The notes beneath the pieces are model-generated. The model was not told where the DNA came from and did not search any database. It saw nothing but the letters and a program-made list of their open reading frames with translations. Shown here in pieces: positions 8,609-17,278 of a DNA stretch of 64,000 bases. Source of the DNA: Nocardioides luteus (GTDB lineage: Bacteria; Actinomycetota; Actinomycetes; Propionibacteriales; Nocardioidaceae); NCBI RefSeq assembly GCF_000960475.2, contig NZ_JZDQ02000026.1, positions 1 through 64,000 of the forward strand, in the 5' to 3' direction. The translations under genes were made by a program, and so were the position numbers. The first letter of the stretch is position 1, and every line of letters begins with the position of its first letter.

Positions 8609-8625
8609 TGGAACGCAATGTTCCA
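8609..8625. promoter_or_regulatory. Palindrome in the hemL/transglycosylase divergent region
   Basis: TGGAAC-N5-GTTCCA lies between the divergent genes. The 5-base centre does not fit the actinobacterial LexA box (GAAC-N4-GTTC). A second inverted pair, GTTC-N5-GAAC, is at 8661-8673, next to TTGACA at 8648-8653. The binding factor is unknown. Confidence 0.35.
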
Positions 8626-8733
8626 CTAAAACGTGACGCGCGTAACTTTGACATGAGACGGTTCGTTGAGAACGTTGCGATTTGGGGAGCAAGACCCGGG
8701 ACCTTTGGCCCTGGGGATTGAGAGGGAGATTCG

Positions 8734-10005
8734 ATGTCCGCTACGCGCTACAACCGCCTCCAGAAGGCGACCGCGCTCGTCCCGCTCGCGCTGCTGAGCG
8801 CGGCCTGGACGGTCAACGTCACCGGTCTGACGCAGTCGAGTGCCACCGCATCAGGGACGCGTTACGACGACGCGTTCAGCCTGCCCGACGGGACCTCGGT
8901 CCCGTCCGAGGCGATCGAGGCGCCGGCCAGCGTGTCCGCCTCGACCAACCAGGGCGACGCCTCGCTCCCCGGGACGGCCAGCGCCGCCGGCATCCCGTCC
9001 GCCGCGCTCGCCGCCTATCAGCGCGCGGCCACCGTCATCAACGCCGCGGACGCCGCCTGCAAGATCGACTGGCCGCTGATCGCCGCGATCGGGCGGGTCG
9101 AGTCCAACCACGGTCGCGCCAACAACAACCGCCTCTCCGCCGAGGGCGTCTCCACCCCCGGCATCTACGGGGTGCCGCTCAACGGCAAGGGCAACGTCTC
9201 CCAGATCGTCGACACCGACGGCGGGCAGTACGACGGCGACACCAGCTACGACCGCGCGGTCGGGCCGATGCAGTTCATCCCCTCGACCTGGGCGATGGTC
9301 GGTGTGGACGCTGACGGCGACGGCAAGCGCAACCCTCAGGACATCAACGACGCCGCCCTCGCCACCGCCGTCTACCTCTGCTCCGGCGACGACGACCTCT
9401 CCACCGACCAGGGCGCGCGGGCAGCGGTCTTCCGCTACAACCACAGCCAGACGTACGTCACGACGGTGCTCGGCATCGCCGAGGCCTACCGCTCGGGCGA
9501 GTTCACCTCGATCCCGAACAGCACGGTCCCGGTCGACTACGCGATCCCGCGGATGGAGGCTCCGAAGTCCTCCAAGCACAAGGACCGCGAGCTCCGGGCA
9601 GGCGGTGCCCAGCAGTCCGGCCCGCGCGGCGGCTCCGCGCAGTCCCCGTCCTCCCCCTCCAGCGAGGCCCCGTCTGGCGGGACCTCCGGCGGGAGCACCG
9701 GCGGCGGCACGGGGGGCAGCGACGGTGGCAGCACCGGCGGGTCCACGGAGACGGTGACCGAGCCGCTCAAGAACACGGTCGAGACCGTCGTCGCCACGCC
9801 CTCCCAGATCCTTGCCGCGTGCCAGAGCGAGCTGGCGAAATACCCGCTCCTGAGCGCGAGCCAGTCGGGCCAGGCGCTGACCCAGTGCGTGAACGCCATG
9901 GCCGGCAAGACGCTCGAGCAGGTCAACGCGACCGTCAGCAATGTCCTCACGCTGATCCTCAAGGGCATCCTCGGCGGCCTGTTCGGCGCGCTCACCGGCA
10001 ACTGA
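8734..10005 (+). CDS. Secreted lytic murein transglycosylase
   Basis: A 423-residue secreted peptidoglycan-cleaving protein. A signal or membrane segment covers about residues 10-32. The SLT/MltB-like catalytic domain spans about residues 95-265, with catalytic Glu123 in IGRVESNHGR and the GPMQFIPSTW motif near residue 182. A Gly/Ser/Thr-rich low-complexity linker (about 290-345) joins a C-terminal segment with two Cys and a hydrophobic end. GAGAGGGAG precedes the ATG. It would remodel the cell wall by nonhydrolytic glycan cleavage. It is transcribed away from hemL and closed by a strong hairpin. Confidence 0.88.
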   Translation: MSATRYNRLQKATALVPLALLSAAWTVNVTGLTQSSATASGTRYDDAFSLPDGTSVPSEAIEAPASVSASTNQGDASLPGTASAAGIPSAALAAYQRAATVINAADAACKIDWPLIAAIGRVESNHGRANNNRLSAEGVSTPGIYGVPLNGKGNVSQIVDTDGGQYDGDTSYDRAVGPMQFIPSTWAMVGVDADGDGKRNPQDINDAALATAVYLCSGDDDLSTDQGARAAVFRYNHSQTYVTTVLGIAEAYRSGEFTSIPNSTVPVDYAIPRMEAPKSSKHKDRELRAGGAQQSGPRGGSAQSPSSPSSEAPSGGTSGGSTGGGTGGSDGGSTGGSTETVTEPLKNTVETVVATPSQILAACQSELAKYPLLSASQSGQALTQCVNAMAGKTLEQVNATVSNVLTLILKGILGGLFGALTGN

Positions 10006-10026
10006 TCTGACACCCGATCCGAACCA

Positions 10027-10059
10027 CGAAGGGCCCCGCCGTCACGGCGGGGCCCTTCG
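10027..10059 (+). terminator. Strong terminator after the transglycosylase gene
   Basis: Perfect 15-bp GC-rich stem (10027-10041 and 10045-10059) with a 3-base loop, 22 bases past the stop codon. Because of its symmetry it may also work on the opposite strand. Confidence 0.85.
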
Positions 10060-10093
10060 CATGTCCGCGGCAGTGATCACCGGCTGGCGGGCG

Positions 10094-10164
10094 TGTAACA
10101 CGTCGTTCGTACGACTATCCGGTCGTTCCCATAGGGCGAGTAGACCTACGAACGACGTGTTACA
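10094..10164. repeat. 71-bp TGTAACACG inverted-repeat element, copy 1
   Basis: Perfect 18-base arms (10094-10111 and 10147-10164) enclose 35 bases that include AGGGCGAGTAG. The outer arms begin TGTAACACG and end CGTGTTACA. A second copy of exactly the same length is at 25611-25681. Both lie between convergent genes. No target-site duplication or open reading frame is visible. Confidence 0.85.
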
Positions 10165-10206
10165 GCTACGCGGGACCCACGCAGCCGCACCGACCGCGAC
10201 CAGCGC

Positions 10207-10926
10207 TCAGGCGGCGGGCTCGTCGTCCTCGTACTCGGTGACGAAGTCGCGGCCGGCCTCGCGGACAGCGTCCAGGGAGGACGCGTCGGCCAGCAGGGAG
10301 CTGAGGTGGTAGTCGGCGACCGACTGGGCCAGGGCGTCCGAGCTCTCCGACGCCCGCTCCTCCTCGCGCCGGCCGTGCCACAGCCGGTGCTGGGCGCCTT
10401 CGTTGAGGGAGAGCAGCATCAGCGCGGTGGCGGCGGGGTCGGTCTGGCGCAGCTCACCGCTGTCGACGCCCAGCTCGAGGAGCTGGGCGGCCGCGGCCCG
10501 CAGCTTCTCGCCGTCCTCCTCGAAGCCCGCGAAGACCTGGGGCTGCGCCAGGGCGGCCACCTCGAGCTCGTAGAAGTCGAGCGGGGCGGTGCACAGCTGG
10601 CGTACGTCGGTGTAGAGGAAGGCGTAGAGCCGCGGAGCGACCGGGCCGTCCTCCTCGAGAAGCTTCTCCGCGAGCGTCAGCGACTCGCGGTTCTTCTCCA
10701 TCAAGGCGGAGAGGATCTCCTCCTTGGACTTGTAGTAGTAGTACATAGAGGACTGGCGCAGTCCGACGCACTCGGCGATCTGGCTGATCGTCGTCGCCGC
10801 GACCCCCTGAGCGGTGAAAAGCCTGGATGCCTCTTTGAGGATCTCTTCCCGCGGATTCGCCGAATCACGTCCACTGTTGCGTGGCCGGCCGGTGCGCTTC
10901 GGGCTGCCCAACTCTCGATTGGTCAC
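10207..10926 (-). CDS. TetR/AcrR family transcriptional regulator
   Basis: A 239-residue repressor-type protein. Residues about 26-72 form the TetR DNA-binding domain, ending in the typical MYYYYKSKEEILSAL helix. The rest is a helical ligand-binding domain with no identifiable ligand. The N-terminus is basic. The GTG start lies 7 bases from a TAGACT -10 element, so the transcript is probably leaderless. It lies 66 bases downstream of hemB on the same strand; a role in haem control is possible but nothing in the sequence shows it. Confidence 0.88.
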   Translation of the reverse strand: MTNRELGSPKRTGRPRNSGRDSANPREEILKEASRLFTAQGVAATTISQIAECVGLRQSSMYYYYKSKEEILSALMEKNRESLTLAEKLLEEDGPVAPRLYAFLYTDVRQLCTAPLDFYELEVAALAQPQVFAGFEEDGEKLRAAAAQLLELGVDSGELRQTDPAATALMLLSLNEGAQHRLWHGRREEERASESSDALAQSVADYHLSSLLADASSLDAVREAGRDFVTEYEDDEPAA

Positions 10927-10933
10927 GGTCGCG

Positions 10934-10939
10934 AGTCTA
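10934..10939 (-). promoter_or_regulatory. -10 element of the TetR gene (leaderless)
   Basis: TAGACT on the minus strand, exactly 7 bases before the GTG start codon, which would place transcription start at or next to the start codon. Confidence 0.5.
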
Positions 10940-10992
10940 CTCTCAGGATATGTTCCACGTCACAGAGCTGCTCGGCTGCTGAGGCGAGAACG

Positions 10993-11976
10993 TCAGCCTC
11001 GCAGCCAGCCGGCCGCTTCGGTGGCCCAGTAGGTCAGAATGACGTCCGCGCCCGCCCTCTTGAAGGCGGTGAGTGTCTCCAGGATCGCCGGTTCGCGGTC
11101 GATCCAGCCGTTCGCAGCGGCGGCTTCCAACATCGCGTACTCCCCCGAGATGTTGTAGGCAGCCACGGGAACATCGACAGACTCACGCACTCGCTGGAGA
11201 ACGTCGAGATACGGGAGCCCGGGCTTGACCATCACGATATCGGCGCCCTCGGCCACGTCAAGGAGCGCCTCGCGGACACCCTCCAGTGCATTCGCCGGAT
11301 CCTGCTGATAGGTGCGCCGGTCACCCTTGAGGGAGGAGGCGACGGCCTCGCGGAACGGGCCGTAGAAGGCCGAGGCGTACTTCGCGGAGTAGGCGAGGAT
11401 GGAGACGTCGGTGTGACCGGCACCGTCGAGGGCGTCGCGGACCACCGCGACCTGGCCGTCCATCATCCCGGAGGGGCCGACCATGTGGACGCCGGCCTCG
11501 GCGTGGGCGATCGCCATCTGGGCGTAGATCTCGAGGGTGGCGTCGTTGTCGACGGAGCCGTCCTCGGCGAGCACACCGCAGTGACCGTGGTCGGTGAACT
11601 CGTCCAGGCACAGGTCGCTCATCACGGTGAGCGCGTCGCCGACCTCGGCGACGACGTCGGCGATGGCGACGTTGAGGATGCCGTCAGGGTCCAGGGCACC
11701 GGAGCCGACCGCGTCCTTCGTCTCGGGGACACCGAAGAGCATGATCCCGCCGATACCGGCCGCAGCAGCCTCCGCGGCCGCCTTGCGCAGCGACTCACGG
11801 CTGTGCTGGACCACGCCCGGCATGGTCGAGACCGGGACGGGCTCATCGATCCCCTCGCGCACGAACGCGGGCAGGACCAGGTTGGCGGGACGTACGGCCG
11901 TCTCCGCGACCATCCGGCGCATGATCGGCGTGCGGCGCAGCCGGCGGGGACGGATCACGGGCTTCTCGATGCTCAT
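10993..11976 (-). CDS. hemB: Delta-aminolevulinic acid dehydratase HemB
   Basis: A 327-residue porphobilinogen synthase that condenses two 5-aminolevulinate molecules. The Schiff-base lysines are Lys199 (SILAYSAKYAS) and Lys251 (VMVKPGLPYLD). In the metal loop, DLCLDEFTDHGHC (residues 121-133), two of the three zinc cysteines of the E. coli enzyme remain and one is Asp. The ATG at 11976 follows GGAG; an upstream in-frame ATG at 12036 would run into the terminator. The hairpin at 12017-12054 separates it from the cobA/hemD stop, so it is probably transcribed separately from the rex-hem operon. Confidence 0.95.
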   Translation of the reverse strand: MSIEKPVIRPRRLRRTPIMRRMVAETAVRPANLVLPAFVREGIDEPVPVSTMPGVVQHSRESLRKAAAEAAAAGIGGIMLFGVPETKDAVGSGALDPDGILNVAIADVVAEVGDALTVMSDLCLDEFTDHGHCGVLAEDGSVDNDATLEIYAQMAIAHAEAGVHMVGPSGMMDGQVAVVRDALDGAGHTDVSILAYSAKYASAFYGPFREAVASSLKGDRRTYQQDPANALEGVREALLDVAEGADIVMVKPGLPYLDVLQRVRESVDVPVAAYNISGEYAMLEAAAANGWIDREPAILETLTAFKRAGADVILTYWATEAAGWLRG

Positions 11977-12016
11977 CTGCACTCCATCGCAAAAGGGTAC
12001 GTTCCACGGTAGTGCA

Positions 12017-12054
12017 ACAGCCGCCTGCTCCCACACTCGGGAGCAGGCGGCTGT
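12017..12054 (-). terminator. Terminator of the rex-hem operon
   Basis: Perfect 16-bp stem (12017-12032 and 12039-12054) with a 6-base loop, 18 bases past the cobA/hemD stop and before hemB on the same strand. Confidence 0.85.
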
Positions 12055-12072
12055 CGCGTCAGAACAGTCAGA

Positions 12073-13758
12073 TCAGGAGGTGCGCGAACGACGGCGCGAG
12101 GCGGGACGCCGGTCGGACGGCTTGGTGACCGGCAGGCCCTGCTCGACCAGCGAGGCCCGACGCGCGGCACCGAAGGCGGCGAGCGCCTCGGTGAGCGCCT
12201 CGATCGACGGCTCCGGCGACATCACGTCGACCCGCAGGCCGTGCTCCTCGGCGGTCTTGGCGGTGGCCGGACCGATTGCCGCGATCACCGTGGAGGTGTG
12301 CGGCTTGCCCGCGATGCCGACCAGGTTGCGGACCGTGGACGAGGAGGTGAAGACCACCGCGTCGAACTTGCCCGTCTTGATCGCGTCGCGCGTCGGCGCG
12401 GGCGGCGGGGCCGCCCGGACCGTGCGGTAGGCGGTCACGTCGTCGCACTCCCAGCCGAGGTCGACCAGGCCGGCGATGAGGTTCTCGGTGGCGATGTCGG
12501 CGCGCGGGAGGAAGACCCGGTTGATCGGGTCGAGGTCCTCGTCGTACTCCGGCCACACCTCGAGCAGGCCGGCGGCCGACTGGTTGTCGGTGTTCGGCAC
12601 CAGGTCGGGGCGCAGACCCCAGTCCTCGAGCGCCTGGGCGGTCTTCTCGCCGACGGCGGCGATCTTCAGACCGGAGAAGGCGCGGCAGTCCAGGCCGTAC
12701 TCGTCGAACTTCTCGCGTACAGCACGCACCGCGTTGATCGAGGTGAAGGCGATCCAGTTGTAGCGGCCCTCGACCAGGCCGCGTACGGCCTTGTCCATCT
12801 GCTGCGGGTTGCGCGGCGGCTCGACGGAGATCGTCGGGACCTCCTCGGGCACGGCACCGAAGCCCTTCAGCTTCAGCGACAGCGCCGGCGCCTGCTCCTT
12901 GGTGCGCGGCACCAGGACGCGCCAGCCGAAGAGCGGCTTCGTCTCGAACCACGAGAGCGTCTCACGCAAGTTGACCACCTTGCCGATCACCACGATCGCC
13001 GGGGGCGCCATCCGTGCGGCACGAGCGTCGACGGCGATGTTCTCCAGCGTCGACTCTACCGTCGACTGCTCGGTCGTGGTGCCGACGCGAGTGATCGCGA
13101 CCGGGGTCCTGGCCGGGCGGCCCGCCGCGATGAGCTCCTTGGCGATGTCGCCGATCATGCCGACACCGGAGAGGAGGACGAGCGTGCGGTTGTCCGCGTA
13201 CTGGCTCCAGTCGATCTTCTCGTTGCAGGTGACGACCGCGACCTCCTGGTGGTCCTTGGTCGTCAGCGGGATGCCGGCGTAGGCAGGGACGGCGCTGACG
13301 GAGGAGACGCCGGGGACGATCTCGAAGCCGATGCCCGCCTTGGCGCAGGACTGCGCCTCCTCGGGGCCGGAGGCGTAGAGAAAGGGGTCGCCGGTCATCA
13401 GGCGCACGACGCGCTTGCCCAGCTTCGCCTGCTTGACGACGGCCTTGGCACGGGCGGCGTTGGCCAGGGGCTGGCCGTCCACGCCGAACCCGCCGTCGAT
13501 GAACTCGGGTCCGACCGGTTCCGGGGTCTCTTCACCCTCGGCCGGCTCGACCGGCTCGGGGATGCCGAGTACGCCGCGCACCAGTGATGCGTGCTCGGGG
13601 GCCTCGGTCACGACAACATCGGCCTGCTTCAACAGGTCGATCGCCCGTACCGTCAGCAGCTCAGGGTCACCGGGACCGCTGCCGACGAAGGACACCCAGC
13701 CCAGTGGGGTGGCCGAGCTGGGCTCGGCCGTCTGCTCGGTGGTCTTTGCTCGGGTCAT
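12073..13758 (-). CDS. Uroporphyrinogen-III C-methyltransferase / uroporphyrinogen-III synthase fusion (CobA-HemD)
   Basis: A 561-residue fusion. The N-terminal half (about 20-265) is a tetrapyrrole methylase with the SAM motif VGSGPGDPELLT and LMTGDPFLYA, making precorrin-2 for sirohaem or cobalamin. The C-terminal half (about 285-540) is uroporphyrinogen-III synthase, which closes and inverts ring D; it carries FTSINAVRAV and FTSSSTVRNLVG. The two act in consecutive steps and the fusion is usual in actinobacteria. The ATG at 13758 overlaps the hemC stop as ATGA. The C-terminus is Arg/Ser-rich and probably disordered. Confidence 0.93.
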   Translation of the reverse strand: MTRAKTTEQTAEPSSATPLGWVSFVGSGPGDPELLTVRAIDLLKQADVVVTEAPEHASLVRGVLGIPEPVEPAEGEETPEPVGPEFIDGGFGVDGQPLANAARAKAVVKQAKLGKRVVRLMTGDPFLYASGPEEAQSCAKAGIGFEIVPGVSSVSAVPAYAGIPLTTKDHQEVAVVTCNEKIDWSQYADNRTLVLLSGVGMIGDIAKELIAAGRPARTPVAITRVGTTTEQSTVESTLENIAVDARAARMAPPAIVVIGKVVNLRETLSWFETKPLFGWRVLVPRTKEQAPALSLKLKGFGAVPEEVPTISVEPPRNPQQMDKAVRGLVEGRYNWIAFTSINAVRAVREKFDEYGLDCRAFSGLKIAAVGEKTAQALEDWGLRPDLVPNTDNQSAAGLLEVWPEYDEDLDPINRVFLPRADIATENLIAGLVDLGWECDDVTAYRTVRAAPPPAPTRDAIKTGKFDAVVFTSSSTVRNLVGIAGKPHTSTVIAAIGPATAKTAEEHGLRVDVMSPEPSIEALTEALAAFGAARRASLVEQGLPVTKPSDRRPASRRRSRTS

Positions 13759-14765
13759 GCGTTGTGCACCTTGTCCTGCTCGGGAGCGGTCTGGGGGGAA
13801 CCGCCCGTGTCCATGACAGCCTGGCCTGGGTCCGCGGGATCGTCGGTCAGGTCTGCTGCACCCTCGGCGAGCATCTCCTCGGCGAGCCGGCGCCCGACGC
13901 CTGCGGCGTCCTCGAGCGGCCCGGATGCGGAGAGACGAACCGAGAGCGAGCCGTCGAGTGAGAGCGCCACTGCCCGCACCCACAGCTCTGGTCCTTCCTC
14001 ACCCTCCACCACGTCGGCGAGGGTCCCGATGGGCGCGGCACAGCCACCTTCGAGGGTGGCCAGCACTGCGCGTTCCGCCTCGACAGCCGCTCGGGTGGGC
14101 GCGTCGTCGAGGGAGGTCAGAATCTTGCGTACGTCGGCATCGGCGTCACCGGCACGGCACTCGACCGCCAGGGCCCCCTGACCAGGAGCGGGCAGCACCT
14201 GGATCGGGTCGAGGACCTCGGTGACCTCGTCGAGCCGGTCGATGCGGGCCAGGCCGGCACGCGCGAGGACGACCGCGTCGAACTCGCCCGAGCGGACCTT
14301 GCCGATACGGGTGTCCACGTTGCCGCGGATGCCGGCCAGCTCCAGGCCGAGGCCCAGGGCCTTGATCTGGGCGACCCGCCGCGGCGAGCCGGTGCCGACC
14401 CGCGAGCCCGGCGGGAGCTCGCCGAGGGTGAGGCCGTCGCGGGCGACGATCACGTCGCGCGGGTCCTCGCGCGGCAGGATCGCGACCAGGTCGATGCCGT
14501 CCTCGGGATAGGTCGGCAGGTCCTTGAGCGAGTGGACCGCCAGGTCGATCTCCTTGGCGTGGAGCGCGTCGCGCAGCGCACTGACGAAGACGCCGGTCGA
14601 GTTGGCGCTGGTCAGCGGGGTGTTCGCCGCCTGGGTGCGATCGCCGTCGGAGACGATCTCGACCAGCTCGACGATGTGGCCCTGGGCCCGGAGCATCTCC
14701 GCGACGAGGGTCGACTGGGTGACGGCGAGCTGGGATCGGCGGGTGCCGAGGCGAAGAGTTCTCAT
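13755..14765 (-). CDS. hemC: Hydroxymethylbilane synthase HemC
   Basis: A 336-residue porphobilinogen deaminase that polymerises four porphobilinogens on a covalently bound dipyrromethane cofactor. The cofactor cysteine is Cys242 in LEGGCAAPIG, and the conserved VHSLKDLP and TGSPRR segments are present near residues 78 and 125. A tail of about 35 residues extends past the usual C-terminus. ATGA overlaps join it to hemA upstream and cobA/hemD downstream, so translation is likely coupled. Confidence 0.95.
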   Translation of the reverse strand: MRTLRLGTRRSQLAVTQSTLVAEMLRAQGHIVELVEIVSDGDRTQAANTPLTSANSTGVFVSALRDALHAKEIDLAVHSLKDLPTYPEDGIDLVAILPREDPRDVIVARDGLTLGELPPGSRVGTGSPRRVAQIKALGLGLELAGIRGNVDTRIGKVRSGEFDAVVLARAGLARIDRLDEVTEVLDPIQVLPAPGQGALAVECRAGDADADVRKILTSLDDAPTRAAVEAERAVLATLEGGCAAPIGTLADVVEGEEGPELWVRAVALSLDGSLSVRLSASGPLEDAAGVGRRLAEEMLAEGAADLTDDPADPGQAVMDTGGSPQTAPEQDKVHNA

Positions 14766-16057
14766 GAGGGGTCTCCTGGGACGTCGGCCCGGGTGACGGC
14801 CGAGACCGCGTTCTGGTCGAGCGCGAAGAGCTCGGCGAGAGCCGCGGCGTAGGACACCGCGCCGGTCTCGTTGGCGAGCTCCTTGACCCGGACGGTCGGC
14901 TCGTGGAGGAGCTTGTCGGCCACGCGGCGTACGGTCCGGAGGACCTCGGCACGGGTGGCCTCGTCGAGGTCGGGCAGCTTGTTGTCGAGGCGTTCCATCT
15001 CGGCGTCGACGACACCGGTGGCCATGCTCCGCAGCGCGACGACCGTCGGGGTCACCGCGGACTGGCGACGAGCGCTCAGGAAGGCCGCGACCTCCTGGGT
15101 GACGATGTCGCGGACCGCGAGCACCTCCTTGCCGGCGGGCGAGGCGTGCAGCTCGTCGGCGAGGGCGGCCAGGTCGATCAGGGTCACGCCCGGGAGCGAC
15201 GCCGCATCCGGGTCGATGTCGTGGGGCAGCGCCAGGTCGATCAGCGCGATCGGGTGGTCGCTGCGGTCACCGACCATGTCGGCCGGGACGAGCAGACCGC
15301 TGGCGCCGGCGCAGGTGATCACGATGTCGGCGGCCGCGACCTCCTCGGCCAGCTTGTCGAGCGAGGCCGACCGGGCGCCGTACTCGTTGGCGAGGCGCTC
15401 GGCGTTGGCCGTGGTGCGGTTGACCACGACGACGTCGGCGGCCTCCAGCCGGGAGACGGTCGCGGTGGCCAGCCCGGCCATCGCACCGGCGCCGACGACG
15501 GCGACCCGCTTGCCGCGTACGTCACCCACGGCCTGCTCGGCACGGCCCAGCGACGCGGTGACCAGCGACGGGGCGGCCCGGTCGATGTCGGTCTCCGTGC
15601 GGGAGCGCTTGCCGACCCGCAGCGCCTGCTGGAACAGGCTGTTGAGCGCCGGTCCGACCGTGCCCATCTCCTGGCCGAGCTGCAGGGCCGCACGCGCCTG
15701 GCCGAGGATCTGGCCCTCGCCGACGGCCATCGAGTCGAGCCCGGCGGCCACCTTGAACAGGTGGGAGACGGCGCCGTCGTCGTAGTGGACGTAGAGGTGC
15801 GGGAGCATCGTCTCGAGCGTCTGACCGGCGCCCTCGATGATCCGGCGCGACAGCTCCTCGACGGAGCCGTGGAAGCGCTCGACCTCGGTGTAGATCTCCA
15901 GGCGGTTGCAGGTCGCGATGACCGCTGCCTCGCTGACGTGCTCGCAACCAGCCACGTCGGTGAGCAGCTTCTGCAGCCCGTCCGCGTCCACCGCGGCCGC
16001 CTCGAGCATCGAGACCGGCGCAGAGTTGTGGGAGATTCCGACTACCAGAACACTCAT
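14762..16057 (-). CDS. hemA: Glutamyl-tRNA reductase HemA
   Basis: A 431-residue enzyme that reduces Glu-tRNA(Glu) to glutamate-1-semialdehyde, the committed step of C5 tetrapyrrole synthesis. The catalytic Cys50 is in VIATCNRLEIY. The NADPH domain has GAGAMAGLA near residue 190, and a helical dimerisation domain forms the C-terminal third. It overlaps rex upstream and hemC downstream by ATGA, placing it directly under the redox-sensing Rex promoter. Its product is used by HemL, encoded in the cytochrome c maturation operon. Confidence 0.96.
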   Translation of the reverse strand: MSVLVVGISHNSAPVSMLEAAAVDADGLQKLLTDVAGCEHVSEAAVIATCNRLEIYTEVERFHGSVEELSRRIIEGAGQTLETMLPHLYVHYDDGAVSHLFKVAAGLDSMAVGEGQILGQARAALQLGQEMGTVGPALNSLFQQALRVGKRSRTETDIDRAAPSLVTASLGRAEQAVGDVRGKRVAVVGAGAMAGLATATVSRLEAADVVVVNRTTANAERLANEYGARSASLDKLAEEVAAADIVITCAGASGLLVPADMVGDRSDHPIALIDLALPHDIDPDAASLPGVTLIDLAALADELHASPAGKEVLAVRDIVTQEVAAFLSARRQSAVTPTVVALRSMATGVVDAEMERLDNKLPDLDEATRAEVLRTVRRVADKLLHEPTVRVKELANETGAVSYAAALAELFALDQNAVSAVTRADVPGDPS

Positions 16058-16779
16058 GCAGTGATCCCCTCCTCGGAACCATTGTCCACCGTCTCGTCAG
16101 CCTCGGCAGCCTTGCGCGACTCGTGATACGCGAGGATCTGCAGCTCGATCGAGAGGTCGACCTTGCGTACGTCGACGCCCGGCGGCACGTTGAGGACGGC
16201 GGGGGCGAAGTTGAGGATGCTGCTGATGCCGGCCTCGACCATGGCGTCGGCGACGTCCTGGGCCGCGGTCGCCGGCACCGAGATGACACCGATCGAGACC
16301 TGTTCGGCCGCGACGATCTCGGCGAGATCGGCGAACGGCCGGACCTCGAGCCCGGCGACCGTGCGACCCTGCATCTGCTCGGCGGCGTCCAGGAGCGCGA
16401 CGGTGCGGAAGCCGCGGCTGCTGAAACCGGAGAAGTTGGCGAGCGCCTGACCCAGGTTTCCGATACCGACGATGATGACCGGCCAGTCGTGGGTCACGCC
16501 GATCTCACGGGCGATCTGGTAGCTCAGGTAGTCGACGTCGTAGCCGACCCCGCGGGTGCCGTAGGAGCCCAGGTAGGAGAGGTCCTTGCGCAGCTTGGCG
16601 GAGTTGACCCCGGCAGCCGTCGCGAGCTCCTCGGAGGAGCACGAGGCGATGTTGCGCTCGGCGAGCGAGGTCAGTGCCCGGAGATAGACCGGGAGCCGGG
16701 CGACAGTCGCCTCAGGGATGTCCCGGTGGGGGTCCTGGGCACCGCTGCCCTCGCCCGTATTGGTGCTCCGTGCCGTCAC
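16054..16779 (-). CDS. rex: Redox-sensing transcriptional repressor Rex
   Basis: A repressor of about 241 residues that binds DNA when NADH is low. The N-terminal winged helix covers IPEATVARLPVYLRAL and KLRKDLSYLGSYGTRG; the Rossmann domain follows with VGIGNLGQAL. In Streptomyces Rex controls respiration genes and its own rex-hemACD operon, and the same gene order is kept here with ATGA coupling to hemA. The start is ambiguous: the GTG at 16779 has AAAGAG six bases upstream and gives the family's usual length, while an in-frame GTG at 16806 adds nine residues without a ribosome site. A candidate operator is at 16857-16882. Confidence 0.94.
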   Translation of the reverse strand: MTARSTNTGEGSGAQDPHRDIPEATVARLPVYLRALTSLAERNIASCSSEELATAAGVNSAKLRKDLSYLGSYGTRGVGYDVDYLSYQIAREIGVTHDWPVIIVGIGNLGQALANFSGFSSRGFRTVALLDAAEQMQGRTVAGLEVRPFADLAEIVAAEQVSIGVISVPATAAQDVADAMVEAGISSILNFAPAVLNVPPGVDVRKVDLSIELQILAYHESRKAAEADETVDNGSEEGITA

Positions 16780-16856
16780 GCTCTGCTCTTTCAATGCCGG
16801 CGCCACAGACGGGGGCTTTTTAGCCCGGGATCGCCCTGCGGCTCAGCCACCATACG

Positions 16857-16882
16857 GAGTTTGTGACCACGAGAACAAACTC
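16857..16882. promoter_or_regulatory. Candidate Rex operator upstream of rex-hemACD
   Basis: Inverted repeat GAGTTTGT-N10-ACAAACTC. Inside it TTGTGACCACGAGAACAA (16861-16878) matches the Rex consensus TTGTGAA-N4-TTCACAA well in the left half and only in ACAA at the right end. Its position just upstream of rex supports autoregulation, as known in Streptomyces. Confidence 0.5.
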
Positions 16883-16957
16883 GCAGAGCGTCGGCTAGCA
16901 CACGTGTTTGCGGAGTTGTCAGAGGGGGGTTGTTCGGGGTAATGGGCCGATCGACAG

Positions 16958-17197
16958 TTATTCTGGGGAGCGCGCCAGCGCTGCCCTCAGCCGCTCCTCG
17001 GAGACCCGCCAGAAGTCGTGCTGCTTCCCGTCGACGTACGTGACGGGCACCTCGTTCGTGAAGCGCTCCCGCAACTCCTCGTCGGCGTCGATGTCGACCT
17101 CGGTGTAGTCGTCCCCGACCACCTTCTCGACGACCAGCCTCGCCTCGTCGCAGAGGTGGCAGCCCTGGCGGGAGTAGAAGGTCACACGCGGTTCCAT
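16958..17197 (-). CDS. Glutaredoxin-like thiol protein
   Basis: A 79-residue glutaredoxin/DUF836-type protein. It starts VTFYSRQGCHLCDEA with the active-site pair Cys13-x-x-Cys16, and has the cis-proline region EVPVTYVDG near residue 50. It probably exchanges thiols with small cytoplasmic substrates; mycothiol-linked electron supply is plausible in this lineage but not shown. The ATG at 17197 gives the normal length of the family; the longer open frame upstream is a shadow of the HAD gene on the other strand. It lies upstream of rex with a 151-base gap holding the Rex operator. Confidence 0.85.
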   Translation of the reverse strand: MEPRVTFYSRQGCHLCDEARLVVEKVVGDDYTEVDIDADEELRERFTNEVPVTYVDGKQHDFWRVSEERLRAALARSPE

Positions 17198-17265
17198 CCG
17201 GCCATCTTCGCACCTGGCCGCAGACCCGGCGTGGAACCTGGGTCCCGCGACGGCGTCCGGACCAC

Positions 17266-17271
17266 TACTGT
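17266..17271 (+). promoter_or_regulatory. -10 element of the HAD phosphatase gene (leaderless)
   Basis: TACTGT exactly 7 bases before the ATG at 17279; there is no ribosome binding site, so the mRNA is probably leaderless. Confidence 0.5.
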
Positions 17272-17278
17272 TGGCGAA

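Noticed and set aside
8609..8625. LexA (SOS) box upstream of the lytic transglycosylase
   Set aside because: The centre between GAAC and GTTC is 5 bases, not the 4 required by the actinobacterial LexA consensus.
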